Assembly: GCA_964235945.1 (NCBI GenBank)
Contig: CAXSDV010000001.1
Coordinates: forward strand, 62,001 to 126,000
DNA from: JASLDZ01 sp964235945
Lineage (GTDB): Bacteria > Pseudomonadota > Alphaproteobacteria > Caulobacterales > Caulobacteraceae
DNA: 64,000 nt
Reading direction: 5' to 3'
Both the position numbers and the translations under genes were made by a program. This document shows, one piece after another, positions 34,631 through 42,298 of the stretch; positions within the stretch are counted from its first letter, which is position 1; each line of letters opens with the position of its first letter. The notes below the pieces were generated by a model, which was not told the origin of the DNA, searched no databases, and worked only from the letters and a program-made list of their open reading frames with translations.

Positions 34631-35572
34631 TCAGCCCAGGTACTGTTCGGCGATGGCCCCGCCCAGCCGCGCATTGTCGGCCAGGAGCTCGCCGATGAAC
34701 TCGTGCAGGCCGGAGGCGAACACCTCCTCCATCCGCGCCGTCCTGATGCGGCGGTGGGTGGCGGCGGCCTGGCGCTGGCTGGATCCGCTGCGGCCGTAGT
34801 CGGCGGCCAGGGCGTCCAGGTTGCTGACGATCACCTCGTAACAGCTCGCCACCGAGCGCGGCAGCTGGCGGTTGAGCAGCAAGAGGTCCGCCACCAGCCA
34901 GGGCCGCACCTCCTCGCGGTACACCCAACGATAGGCGGTCAGCGCCGAAACCTCGCGCAGGAGGGTCGACCACTGGAAGTAGTCGAGCCCGCCGCCCACC
35001 GGCTCGCGGTCGGGCAGCAAGAGGTGGTACTTCACGTCCAAGAGTCGCGCGGTGTTGTCCGCCCGCTCCACCATCGTACCCAGGCGCAGGAAGTAGTAGG
35101 CGTCGTTCCTGAGCATGGTGCGCGCGGCGGACCCGTCGAAGGTCAGCGACACGTGCTTGGCCCATTCGAGGAAGCGCGAGAACGCCTCGGCCCCCATGGA
35201 GGCGTCCAAGCCCTGGAGCTCGTTCCAGGCGCTGTTGATCTCCTCCCAGGTGGTGGCGGTGAGCGCGGTGCGGACCGCCCGGGCGTTGGCGCGCGCGTTG
35301 TCCAGGCAGGAGACGATCGACGAGGGGTTGTCGCGGTCGAAGGCGATGAAGTCGCGCACCGCCGCCTCCGTGGGCTCGCGACCGCCCGCGGCGAAGGTGT
35401 CCACGAGGTCGGCGGCCTGCAGGGCGCTCGTCCACTCCGACCCGTCCTCGCCCGAATAGCTGGACGGCAGCGCCGCCAGCCGCGTGGCGGCGTCCAGCAC
35501 GCGCGCGTTGAAGTCGGCGCGCTCCACGTAGCGCGCGGCCCAGTAGAGGTTGTCGGCGGTGCGCGCGAGCAT
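34631..35572 (-). CDS. Alpha-E domain protein (DUF403)
   Basis: A 313-residue all-helical protein with the family opening MLARTADNLYWAARYVERAD, then SSIVSCLDNARANARAVR and the LGTMVERADNTARLLDVKY repeat of the two helical halves. Alpha-E proteins are always found beside circularly permuted ATP-grasp and transglutaminase genes and are proposed to hold or present their peptide substrates. Its stop lies 13 bases before the transglutaminase start and its ATG 27 bases after the ATP-grasp stop. Confidence 0.93.
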   Translation of the reverse strand: MLARTADNLYWAARYVERADFNARVLDAATRLAALPSSYSGEDGSEWTSALQAADLVDTFAAGGREPTEAAVRDFIAFDRDNPSSIVSCLDNARANARAVRTALTATTWEEINSAWNELQGLDASMGAEAFSRFLEWAKHVSLTFDGSAARTMLRNDAYYFLRLGTMVERADNTARLLDVKYHLLLPDREPVGGGLDYFQWSTLLREVSALTAYRWVYREEVRPWLVADLLLLNRQLPRSVASCYEVIVSNLDALAADYGRSGSSQRQAAATHRRIRTARMEEVFASGLHEFIGELLADNARLGGAIAEQYLG

Positions 35573-35599
35573 CAGCGGCGTTCCCGGGGCGGGCGGCGG

Positions 35600-37027
35600 T
35601 CACTCATCGAGCACCCAGGTGTCCTTGGTCCCGCCGCCCTGGCTGGAGTTGACCACCAGCGAACCCTCGTTCAGCGCCACGCGCGTCAGCCCGCCGGGGG
35701 TGATGCGCGCACCCTCCGCCCCGGTCAGCACGTAGGGGCGCAGGTCGACGTGGCGCGGGGCCAGCCCCTGCTCGACGAAGGTCGGGCAGGTGGAGAGCGC
35801 CAGGGTCGGCTGGGCGATGTAGGCCTCCGGGTGCGCGGTGAGCTTGGCGCGGAACGCCTCGATCTCGGCCGACGAGGCGGTGGGCCCCACCAGCATGCCG
35901 TAGCCTCCCGAGCCCGCGCACTCCTTCACCACGAGTTCGGGCAAGCGGTCCAGCACCTCGGCCAGGGCGCCCGGCTCGCGGCAGCGCCAGGTGGGAACGT
36001 TCTGAAGGATGGGCTCCTCGCCCGTGTAGAAACGCACGAGGTCGCCCATGTAGCTGTATACGGCCTTGTCGTCGGCCACGCCGGTGCCGGGGGCGTTGGC
36101 CAGGGTGAGGTTGCCGGCGGCGTAGGCGGCGGTCAGCCCGGGCACGCCCAGCGACGAGTCGGGCCGGAACACCAAAGGGTCGAGATAGTCGTCGTCCAGC
36201 CGGCGGTAGATCACGTCCACGCGCTTGGGGCCGTCGGTGGTGCGCATGTAGACCACCGCGTCGTCCACGAAGAGGTCCTCGCCCTCCACGAGCTCCACTC
36301 CCAACTTGTCGGCCAGGAACGAGTGCTCGTAATAGGCCGAGTTGTATCGACCGGGGGTGAGCAGCACCACGGTCGGGTCGCCGTCGCCCCGCTCGGGCGC
36401 GACCGAGCGCAGGCATTGCAGCAGGGTGTCGGTGTAGGTCTCCACCGGCGCCACGCGGTGGCGGGCGAACAGCTCGGGGAACAGGCGCAGCATGGCCTCG
36501 CGGTTCTCCAGCATGTAGCTCACGCCGGACGGGGTGCGGGCGTTGTCCTCCAGCACGTAGAAGTCGCGCTCGCCCGTACGCACGAGGTCCACCCCCGCGA
36601 GGTGGACGTACACGCCGTGGGGCGGCCTGACGTGGGCGGTCTCGGGGCGGAACTGCGGGTTGCGCAGCACGAGGTCGGCGGGGATCACGCCGGCGCGCAC
36701 GCACTCGCGCGCGCCGTACACGTCGGCCAGAAAGGTGTTGAGCACGCCCACGCGCTGGACGAGGCCGCGCTCAAGGTGCGCCCACTCGGCCGCGTCGATC
36801 ACCCGCGGCACGATGTCGAAGGGGATCAACCGCTCGACCGCGTCCGCCTCGCCGTAGACGGCGAAGGTGATGCCCAGTCGCCGGAAGAACAGTTCCGCCT
36901 GGCGGCGGCGGGTGGCCAGGAGCTGGGGCGGGGTGGCGTCCAACCAGGCGTGCAGGCGGTCATAGGGTGCGCGCACCGCCTGCGAGGCGGCGAGCGGCCC
37001 CTCCCCCGTCATCTCGTCGAACACCAT
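35600..37027 (-). CDS. Circularly permuted ATP-grasp protein
   Basis: A 475-residue protein of the type 2 circularly permuted ATP-grasp family (formerly DUF404/DUF407). RRLGITFAVYGEADAVER, the DFYVLEDNARTPSGVSYMLENR segment, TPGRYNSAYYEH and VVKECAGSGGYGML are diagnostic; the last holds the Lys and Gly loop for ATP. Enzymes of this fold join a carboxylate and an amine through an acyl-phosphate, so an amide or peptide ligase is likely. It is first in the four-gene Anbu cluster. The 144 bases upstream include a hairpin after virB11. Confidence 0.92.
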   Translation of the reverse strand: MVFDEMTGEGPLAASQAVRAPYDRLHAWLDATPPQLLATRRRQAELFFRRLGITFAVYGEADAVERLIPFDIVPRVIDAAEWAHLERGLVQRVGVLNTFLADVYGARECVRAGVIPADLVLRNPQFRPETAHVRPPHGVYVHLAGVDLVRTGERDFYVLEDNARTPSGVSYMLENREAMLRLFPELFARHRVAPVETYTDTLLQCLRSVAPERGDGDPTVVLLTPGRYNSAYYEHSFLADKLGVELVEGEDLFVDDAVVYMRTTDGPKRVDVIYRRLDDDYLDPLVFRPDSSLGVPGLTAAYAAGNLTLANAPGTGVADDKAVYSYMGDLVRFYTGEEPILQNVPTWRCREPGALAEVLDRLPELVVKECAGSGGYGMLVGPTASSAEIEAFRAKLTAHPEAYIAQPTLALSTCPTFVEQGLAPRHVDLRPYVLTGAEGARITPGGLTRVALNEGSLVVNSSQGGGTKDTWVLDE

Positions 37028-37136
37028 GCCGGCGCGGGCTTTCCTGAGAACAGCTGAACCGTAAGCCGGTCGTGAAGTTTGACGTTCCGTCCGGTCGCCG
37101 TGGCGTCGGCGCCTTGCTCCAGACGCCGCGCGACCG

Positions 37137-37163
37137 GGCGCCGCTGCCGCGTTAGGCGGCGCC
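37137..37163 (-). terminator. Possible terminator after virB11
   Basis: GGCGCCGC and GCGGCGCC form a perfect 8-base stem with an 11-base loop, located 9 bases past the virB11 stop on the minus strand and before the ATP-grasp gene. There is no T-run. Confidence 0.35.
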
Positions 37164-37171
37164 GCCCGCCT

Positions 37172-38197
37172 TCAGCCGCGGGCCGTCGGGCTCTTGGCGG
37201 CGGCGGAGCGTTCGTTCAGCGCCACCTCCGTCACCGCGCGGCGGCCGTCCACGCGGCTGAGCTGCACCGCCACGTCCACGACGCCGCCGACGTACTCCAC
37301 GATCTCGGCGCGCCCGAGGTTCGCCCCGGACTGCAGCACCATCAGCGCGATCTGCTCCACCGCCGCGCGCGGATTGTCGGCGTGGACGGTGGTGATGGAG
37401 CCCGGATGGCCGGAGTTGACCGCCCGCAGGAAGCTGTAGGCCTCGCGCCCGCGCAGCTCTCCCAGGATGATGCGGTCGGGCCGCAGGCGCAGGGAGGCCT
37501 GCAGCAGGTCCTCGGCGGTGACGCTGGCTTCGCCCAGCACGCCGCGCGCGGCGATCAGGCCCACGGCGTTGGGGTGCTCCAGCCGCACCTCCGGCGTGTC
37601 CTCGATCACCACCAGCCGCTCCTCGCGGGGCACCTCCTTCATCAGGGCGTTGAGGAAGGTGGTCTTGCCCGTGGAGGTGCCGCCCGAGACGATCACGTTC
37701 TTCCGGGCGCGCACCGCCGTGCGCAGGAACTCGGCGATGCGGTTCTCGTCCAGCAGGGACCGCAGGTCGCGGTCCACGTCGGAGCGGCCGGCGAGATCGA
37801 CGCTCCTCACGCGATCGAACCCGCCCGCCTCGTCGTAGTCGTCCAGGCTGAGGTCGCTCACCACCTGCTTGCGGATGGCCATCACCATGGGACCGCGGGT
37901 GGCGGGCGGGGCCACGATCTGCACGCGCGCGCCGCCGGGCAGGGTGGCGGCCAGCAACGGGTTCTCGCGGTTGACGCCCTGGTGGGCCGCCGCCGCGATC
38001 TGCCCCGCCAGGCGCCAGAGCGCGGTCTCGGTCAGCTCGGGCGCGGCGTGGCGCTCGGCGGGGCTCCCCAGGGTCTCGACCCACACCTCCCCGGGCGCGT
38101 TGACCAGGATGTCGGTCACGTCCGGCTGCTCCAGCCAGCGCTGGAGCGGGCGCAGGTAGGCGTCGAGGTAGACGCGCTCCACGGGCTGGGCGCTCAC
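37172..38197 (-). CDS. virB11: Type IV secretion ATPase VirB11
   Basis: A 341-residue hexameric traffic ATPase at the cytoplasmic face of the type IV secretion system. The N-terminal domain has VTDILVNAPGEVWVE; the ATPase domain has Walker A SGGTSTGKTTFLNAL at about 170, VVIEDTPEV, Walker B-like RIILGELRGREAYSFL and TVHADNPRAAVEQ. The GTG start overlaps the virB10 stop by 4 bases. It is last in the virB operon. Confidence 0.94.
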   Translation of the reverse strand: MSAQPVERVYLDAYLRPLQRWLEQPDVTDILVNAPGEVWVETLGSPAERHAAPELTETALWRLAGQIAAAAHQGVNRENPLLAATLPGGARVQIVAPPATRGPMVMAIRKQVVSDLSLDDYDEAGGFDRVRSVDLAGRSDVDRDLRSLLDENRIAEFLRTAVRARKNVIVSGGTSTGKTTFLNALMKEVPREERLVVIEDTPEVRLEHPNAVGLIAARGVLGEASVTAEDLLQASLRLRPDRIILGELRGREAYSFLRAVNSGHPGSITTVHADNPRAAVEQIALMVLQSGANLGRAEIVEYVGGVVDVAVQLSRVDGRRAVTEVALNERSAAAKSPTARG

Positions 38198-39345
38198 GGC
38201 GCGGCGTCCTCCACCGGCGAGAAGTCCAGGTCGCGCGCCACGAACACGCGGATGGGCGTGCCCTGCGCCACCTTGATGGTCGGCGAGATGTTGCCGGGCG
38301 TGAACGCGCTGGCCGCCCCCGCCAGGGAGCTCGCGTCCGACGAGGAGCCGATCACCACCTGGGTGGAGTTGCCGTTGGTCAGCGCCGCCTGGCCGAGGCT
38401 TATGGCCGAGAGCAGGGCCGCACCGCTGAAGCGCTCGAAGAAGTGGCGGTCGACCTTGCCCGCCAGCCCCGCGCGGCCGAGCTCGTCCGCCCCGTTGGAG
38501 CCGATCTGGATGGAGGCCCCGTCCGGGCGCAGCACGCGGGTCCAGATCACGAAGGCGCGCGACGCCCCCTGGGCCACGCCGCTCCTGTACTGGCCGATCA
38601 GCCGACTGCCGCGGGGGATCAGCACGGTGGAGCCGTCGAAACTCCTCACATCGCGGCTGACCACCGCGCGGGTGAAGCCCGGCAGGTCGGAGTTGAGCGC
38701 GGTCTCCAGCACGGCGGGGATCACCGCGCCCTGGGCCACCACCGAGGACTTGCCGCGCAGCATGACGGCGCGCGAGCGGTCGGCCTCGGCGGTGGTCACG
38801 CGGGCGCTGAACTGCTCGTCGCCGTTCAGACCGCCTCCCGCCCTGCCCGCGGCGGCCGTGGCGGCGGTCTTGGCGCTGTCGCCGCCGAAGTCGACCACCA
38901 GCGAGGGGGCGCGGCGCCGCTGCGCTTCGGGATCGACCGGCGGGGTCGCGGGGGCGGCGGGCGGCGGCGAGGCCGCGATCAGCGGAACCGGCGTCGGCGT
39001 CACGACCGCGGGCGCGGAAACCGGCGCAGGGGGCGGCGGAAGCGGCGCGGGGTTGCGCGCCGCCGCCTCCAGCGCCTGCAGATCCGCAGGCGGCGCGGCG
39101 TCGACCGACGTCGTGGAGGAGGAGGCCGTCTCGGTCGCGGCGGCGCCGCGCACCTCCTTGGGCGGCCCGGGGCGGTGGCTCGACAGCCAGAAGAACACGA
39201 GCAGCCCCAGCAGCAGGGCGCCGCCGCCCACCAGCCAGGGAGGCGAGGAGGCGGACGCAGAGGCCACCTCCGGGCGCAGCGCCCCGGCCGAGTCGACGGC
39301 GGGGGCGTCGTCGCTGGGGGCGGGGCGGGGATCGAGGTCGCTCAC
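38194..39345 (-). CDS. virB10: Type IV secretion protein VirB10 (TrbI-like)
   Basis: A 383-residue inner-membrane protein that spans the periplasm and joins the outer-membrane core. A single membrane helix at about residues 37-54 (WLVGGGALLLGLLVFFW) is followed by a Pro/Ala-rich linker to about 150 and the conserved beta-barrel domain with the LIPRGSRLIGQYRSGVAQG motif and the C-terminal GTPIRVFVARDLDFS. The GTG start overlaps virB9 by 4 bases. Confidence 0.93.
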   Translation of the reverse strand: MSDLDPRPAPSDDAPAVDSAGALRPEVASASASSPPWLVGGGALLLGLLVFFWLSSHRPGPPKEVRGAAATETASSSTTSVDAAPPADLQALEAAARNPAPLPPPPAPVSAPAVVTPTPVPLIAASPPPAAPATPPVDPEAQRRRAPSLVVDFGGDSAKTAATAAAGRAGGGLNGDEQFSARVTTAEADRSRAVMLRGKSSVVAQGAVIPAVLETALNSDLPGFTRAVVSRDVRSFDGSTVLIPRGSRLIGQYRSGVAQGASRAFVIWTRVLRPDGASIQIGSNGADELGRAGLAGKVDRHFFERFSGAALLSAISLGQAALTNGNSTQVVIGSSSDASSLAGAASAFTPGNISPTIKVAQGTPIRVFVARDLDFSPVEDAAP

Positions 39346-40166
39346 GGCCGGGCCCCCCCGTCATGGCCGGCCGCGCGGGCGGCGGCGCGCGCGGTCTTGG
39401 CGTCGGCGGGACGGGGCGCGCCGATGGGCGGCTGCGGCTCGCGCCAGCCGTCGTTGATGACGGCCGTCACCTCCTTGCCGTTGCGCAGCAGGAAGCGCGG
39501 GGCGACCTGCTCGACCACCTGGTAGCCGCCCTGCACGCTGTAGTTGACGAGGCTCTCCGACCCGTCCGCCGCCACGGCGAACAGGGCGGGGGTGGCGGTG
39601 TTCTCCGGCCACTTGAAGAAGGTGAAGCGTCCGTCGTCGAACACCACCGCGGGCAGGATCGCGCGCGACCCGGTGTAGCTGTAGGCCGTGTTGCGCTGTT
39701 CGGGCGGCGGCGGCGCGGGCGGCCGGGCGACCTGGCCCGTCGGGTGTTCGGGCGGGTAGGTGAAGCGCACCACGTAGGGGGGCTCGTTCGCGCCCCGCCG
39801 CGAGGCGGACAGCTCGAACAGGTAGCTGCGCCGGTCGGTGACCACCGTCATGTTGGTGCGCGTGGCGATGTCCACCGGCTTCACGAACAAGAGGGTCGCC
39901 GCCTTGTTGGGCGTGACCTGCCAGGCTTGGCCGTCGCCGATGGAGACGTTCTCGATGTGCTCGTCCGCGCCGAACTGCAGCATGGTCTGGAAGCCGAACA
40001 CGAGGTTCAGCGCCGTCACCCGGTCCGCGTCGTAGGCCAGCACGCGGATGCGCGCGTCCAGGGGGGCTCGGAGCGCCGCGGGCGCGTAGGCGCCGCCGGG
40101 CGCCCGCGCTGCGGCCGGACCCGTCGCCGCGAGGGCCGCCCCGGCGAGGAGGAACGCGGCCCTCAT
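39342..40166 (-). CDS. virB9: Type IV secretion protein VirB9 (TrbG/CagX-like)
   Basis: A 274-residue exported protein of the outer-membrane core ring. A signal peptide (MRAAFLLAGAALAATGPAAA) precedes the N-terminal domain with RIRVLAYDADRV and the conserved IGDGQAWQVTPNKAATLLFVKP; the C-terminal domain has TAYSYTGSRAILPAVVFDDG and TFFKWPENTATPALF. The ATG at 40166 begins the signal peptide and overlaps the virB8 stop by 4 bases. Confidence 0.93.
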   Translation of the reverse strand: MRAAFLLAGAALAATGPAAARAPGGAYAPAALRAPLDARIRVLAYDADRVTALNLVFGFQTMLQFGADEHIENVSIGDGQAWQVTPNKAATLLFVKPVDIATRTNMTVVTDRRSYLFELSASRRGANEPPYVVRFTYPPEHPTGQVARPPAPPPPEQRNTAYSYTGSRAILPAVVFDDGRFTFFKWPENTATPALFAVAADGSESLVNYSVQGGYQVVEQVAPRFLLRNGKEVTAVINDGWREPQPPIGAPRPADAKTARAAARAAGHDGGARP

Positions 40167-40960
40167 CGCGTCGCGCCGACGGCGGGAACCGTGGTGGTGA
40201 CGACGGTGGCGGCGACCGGGGCGGGAGCGGCCGTCACGGACCCGGCGGCGGACGGCAGGACCACGGTGGTGGGCGCCGTCTGCTCGGCGTCGCGGCGATA
40301 GCGCGTCACTTGGAAACCCAGCGGGTTCTGGAAGCGGTCGCCCATGGTGGCGGGCGCGGTCGTGTAGCGGAAGGCGATGGCCGCCACGTAGCTCCTCTGC
40401 TCGCCCGTCCCCGCGCCCTGCTCGCGCCGGGTGGTGTCGAAGCGCACGAGGGCGGTGGTGGGCGAGAGCAGCGACACGCTCTTCACCGTCACCTGCACCA
40501 CCGTGGAGGCGGAGTTCAGGTTGAGCGGGCTCTCGGGCGTCGTGCGCTTCATCAGCCGCACGTACTGGTCGCGCGCCTCGCCCGCGGAGAACAGCACCAC
40601 CTTGCGGTAGGCGTCGGACAGGTCGGTGGCGTCGAAGGTCTCGCGCCGGGTGACGTACTCGACGAGGTTCGCCTGGGTGACGGCCTGGTCCTGGCTGAGC
40701 GCGCCGGGGGCCAGCGGCCGCACCGTCTCCACGAAGCCCGTCTGGCGGTCGACGCTGATCGCGTAGGGCACCACGGTCTTGAGCGGCGCCAGCGCCGTCA
40801 GCGCCAGCGCCTCCAGCGCGGCCACCGCGCAGGCGGTCCCCGCCACCCACCAGGCGAGGCGGCGCGAGGCGCGCAGGGCGCCGTGCACGTCCGCCGACCA
40901 GGAGGCGGCCTCCGCATAGTAACGGGAGCGACGGCCGGCGTCGCGCTTCGGGTCGGTCAT
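40163..40960 (-). CDS. virB8: Type IV secretion protein VirB8
   Basis: A 265-residue bitopic inner-membrane assembly factor. The cytoplasmic N terminus (YYAEAASWSADV) is followed by a membrane helix at about 36-54 and the periplasmic NTF2-like domain with VVPYAISVDRQTGFVE and SEAYR-like region DLSDAYRKVVLF. The last 35 residues are a low-complexity Thr/Val/Ala/Pro tail not usual in the family. The ATG overlaps the stop of a tiny upstream frame (ATGA). Confidence 0.92.
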   Translation of the reverse strand: MTDPKRDAGRRSRYYAEAASWSADVHGALRASRRLAWWVAGTACAVAALEALALTALAPLKTVVPYAISVDRQTGFVETVRPLAPGALSQDQAVTQANLVEYVTRRETFDATDLSDAYRKVVLFSAGEARDQYVRLMKRTTPESPLNLNSASTVVQVTVKSVSLLSPTTALVRFDTTRREQGAGTGEQRSYVAAIAFRYTTAPATMGDRFQNPLGFQVTRYRRDAEQTAPTTVVLPSAAGSVTAAPAPVAATVVTTTVPAVGATR

Positions 40961-41019
40961 GCGGGCGGGGCCATGGCGGTCGGAACGGCGGGGAACGGGC
41001 GGGGGTCGGCGGCGGTCAT
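40957..41019 (-). CDS. 20-codon ORF in the virB7 slot, coupled to virB8
   Basis: A short frame beginning with ATG (41019) and ending with a TGA that overlaps the virB8 ATG by 4 bases. The peptide is Pro/Ala-rich (MTAADPRPFPAVPTAMAPPA) and has neither a signal peptide nor the lipobox cysteine of VirB7. It starts 5 bases after the virB6 stop. It may only be a coupling element that carries ribosomes from virB6 to virB8; a protein role is unproven. Confidence 0.3.
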   Translation of the reverse strand: MTAADPRPFPAVPTAMAPPA

Positions 41020-41023
41020 GGCG

Positions 41024-42298
41024 TCAGGCTCCGCGCGCGCCGAGGCCGCGCGCGGCGCGCGGGCGGGCGTTGCGACGCGGTTCCTGGCCGAGGCGCGCCT
41101 CGACCACCACCGTTTCGGGTGCGGCGCGCCCGGCGGCCAGGGTGGAGACGGTCGTGCGGCGGTCGCCTCCGCCTCCCGCACCGGCGCTCCCCGCCAGGGC
41201 GGCGACGGAAGCGCCGCGCGCGTCGCGCCGGTCCAGCGCCGTGGCGGCGGCGGCCACGCGTTCGGCGCGGCCGAGCTCGGCGGGCGCGGCCGCGACGACG
41301 ACGGGCCCGGCGGTTCCGGCGCCCGACGCGAGGGCCGGCCGGGCGCCCGGCAGCTTGAAGCCGCCCGCCACCACCCCCGCGGCGATCACCAGCCCCACGG
41401 CGACCGCGGCGAACACCAGCACCAGCACCAGCACGGCGAAGGCCACGCCCGGAATGTAGGTGTTGGTGTCGCGCATGGTCTCGATGGCGTCGAGGGACGG
41501 TCCGAGCAGGCTCAGCACCAGCCCCAGCAGCACGGTGACGGCCAGGGGAGCGAAGGCGAAGCCCAGGCTTGCGCGCAGCCAGCCCTCGAACACGCCGCGG
41601 GTGCTGTCGAACAGGAAGGCGGCGATGAAGATGGGCCCCAGCGCCAGCAGCATGCCAAGTACGATCTTGGACGCCAGCAGCACGCCCAGGGTCGAGAGCA
41701 GCAGCACCACCGCGGAGAACAGCAGCAGCAGCGAATCGTACCCCGACTTGCTGAGCAGGCCGCCCACGGGCGAGGCCCCTCCGGCGCCCAGCGCCGTGGC
41801 GGACGGCGCGGCGGCGGCCAGGGCGGGAACCGCGGCGGGCGCGGCGGCCCCGGGCGGCTGGGCCGGCGCGAAGGCGGTGAGGTCGTCGAAGGCGCGCTGC
41901 AGCCCCTCGAACACGTCGCCGCCCTGGGCCGCGCCGTGGGAGACGAGGCCGTGCAGCAGCACGTCGCCGATCTGGCGCGGCGCGTCGAACAGGAAGCGGT
42001 AGACCACCGTCTGGTAGCTGCCCCACTGGGTCGTCAGCGCCACCACGACGCCGATCTTCACCGCCGACAAGGCGAAGTCCGACACGTTGAGCTGGGAGCG
42101 GCCGAGCAGCAGCCGGTAGCCGAGCAGCCCCACATAAACGGTGAGCAGCGCGGTCAGCACCGTCGCATAGGGGCCCGACGCCTCGAACAAGGAGCCGTAG
42201 CCCGCGCGCACCAGGGTCTGCACGTGGCAGTCGGTGGTCGCCAGCAGCGCCTGGACGAGGGGGTCCTGCGGGCCGGGGACGGGGCAGGCGTCGGCCAT
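41024..42298 (-). CDS. virB6: Type IV secretion protein VirB6 (TrbL/VirB6-like)
   Basis: A 424-residue polytopic inner-membrane channel component. At least six hydrophobic segments are visible, including YATVLTALLTVYVGLLGYRL near 45-65 and the block from about 190 to 320 with ILFG-like LLLALGPIFIAAFLFDSTR, the most conserved VirB6 motif. The last 100 residues are Ala/Arg-rich and probably cytoplasmic. The ATG overlaps the virB4 stop by one base (TGATG), so no virB5 fits between. Confidence 0.9.
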   Translation of the reverse strand: MADACPVPGPQDPLVQALLATTDCHVQTLVRAGYGSLFEASGPYATVLTALLTVYVGLLGYRLLLGRSQLNVSDFALSAVKIGVVVALTTQWGSYQTVVYRFLFDAPRQIGDVLLHGLVSHGAAQGGDVFEGLQRAFDDLTAFAPAQPPGAAAPAAVPALAAAAPSATALGAGGASPVGGLLSKSGYDSLLLLFSAVVLLLSTLGVLLASKIVLGMLLALGPIFIAAFLFDSTRGVFEGWLRASLGFAFAPLAVTVLLGLVLSLLGPSLDAIETMRDTNTYIPGVAFAVLVLVLVFAAVAVGLVIAAGVVAGGFKLPGARPALASGAGTAGPVVVAAAPAELGRAERVAAAATALDRRDARGASVAALAGSAGAGGGGDRRTTVSTLAAGRAAPETVVVEARLGQEPRRNARPRAARGLGARGA

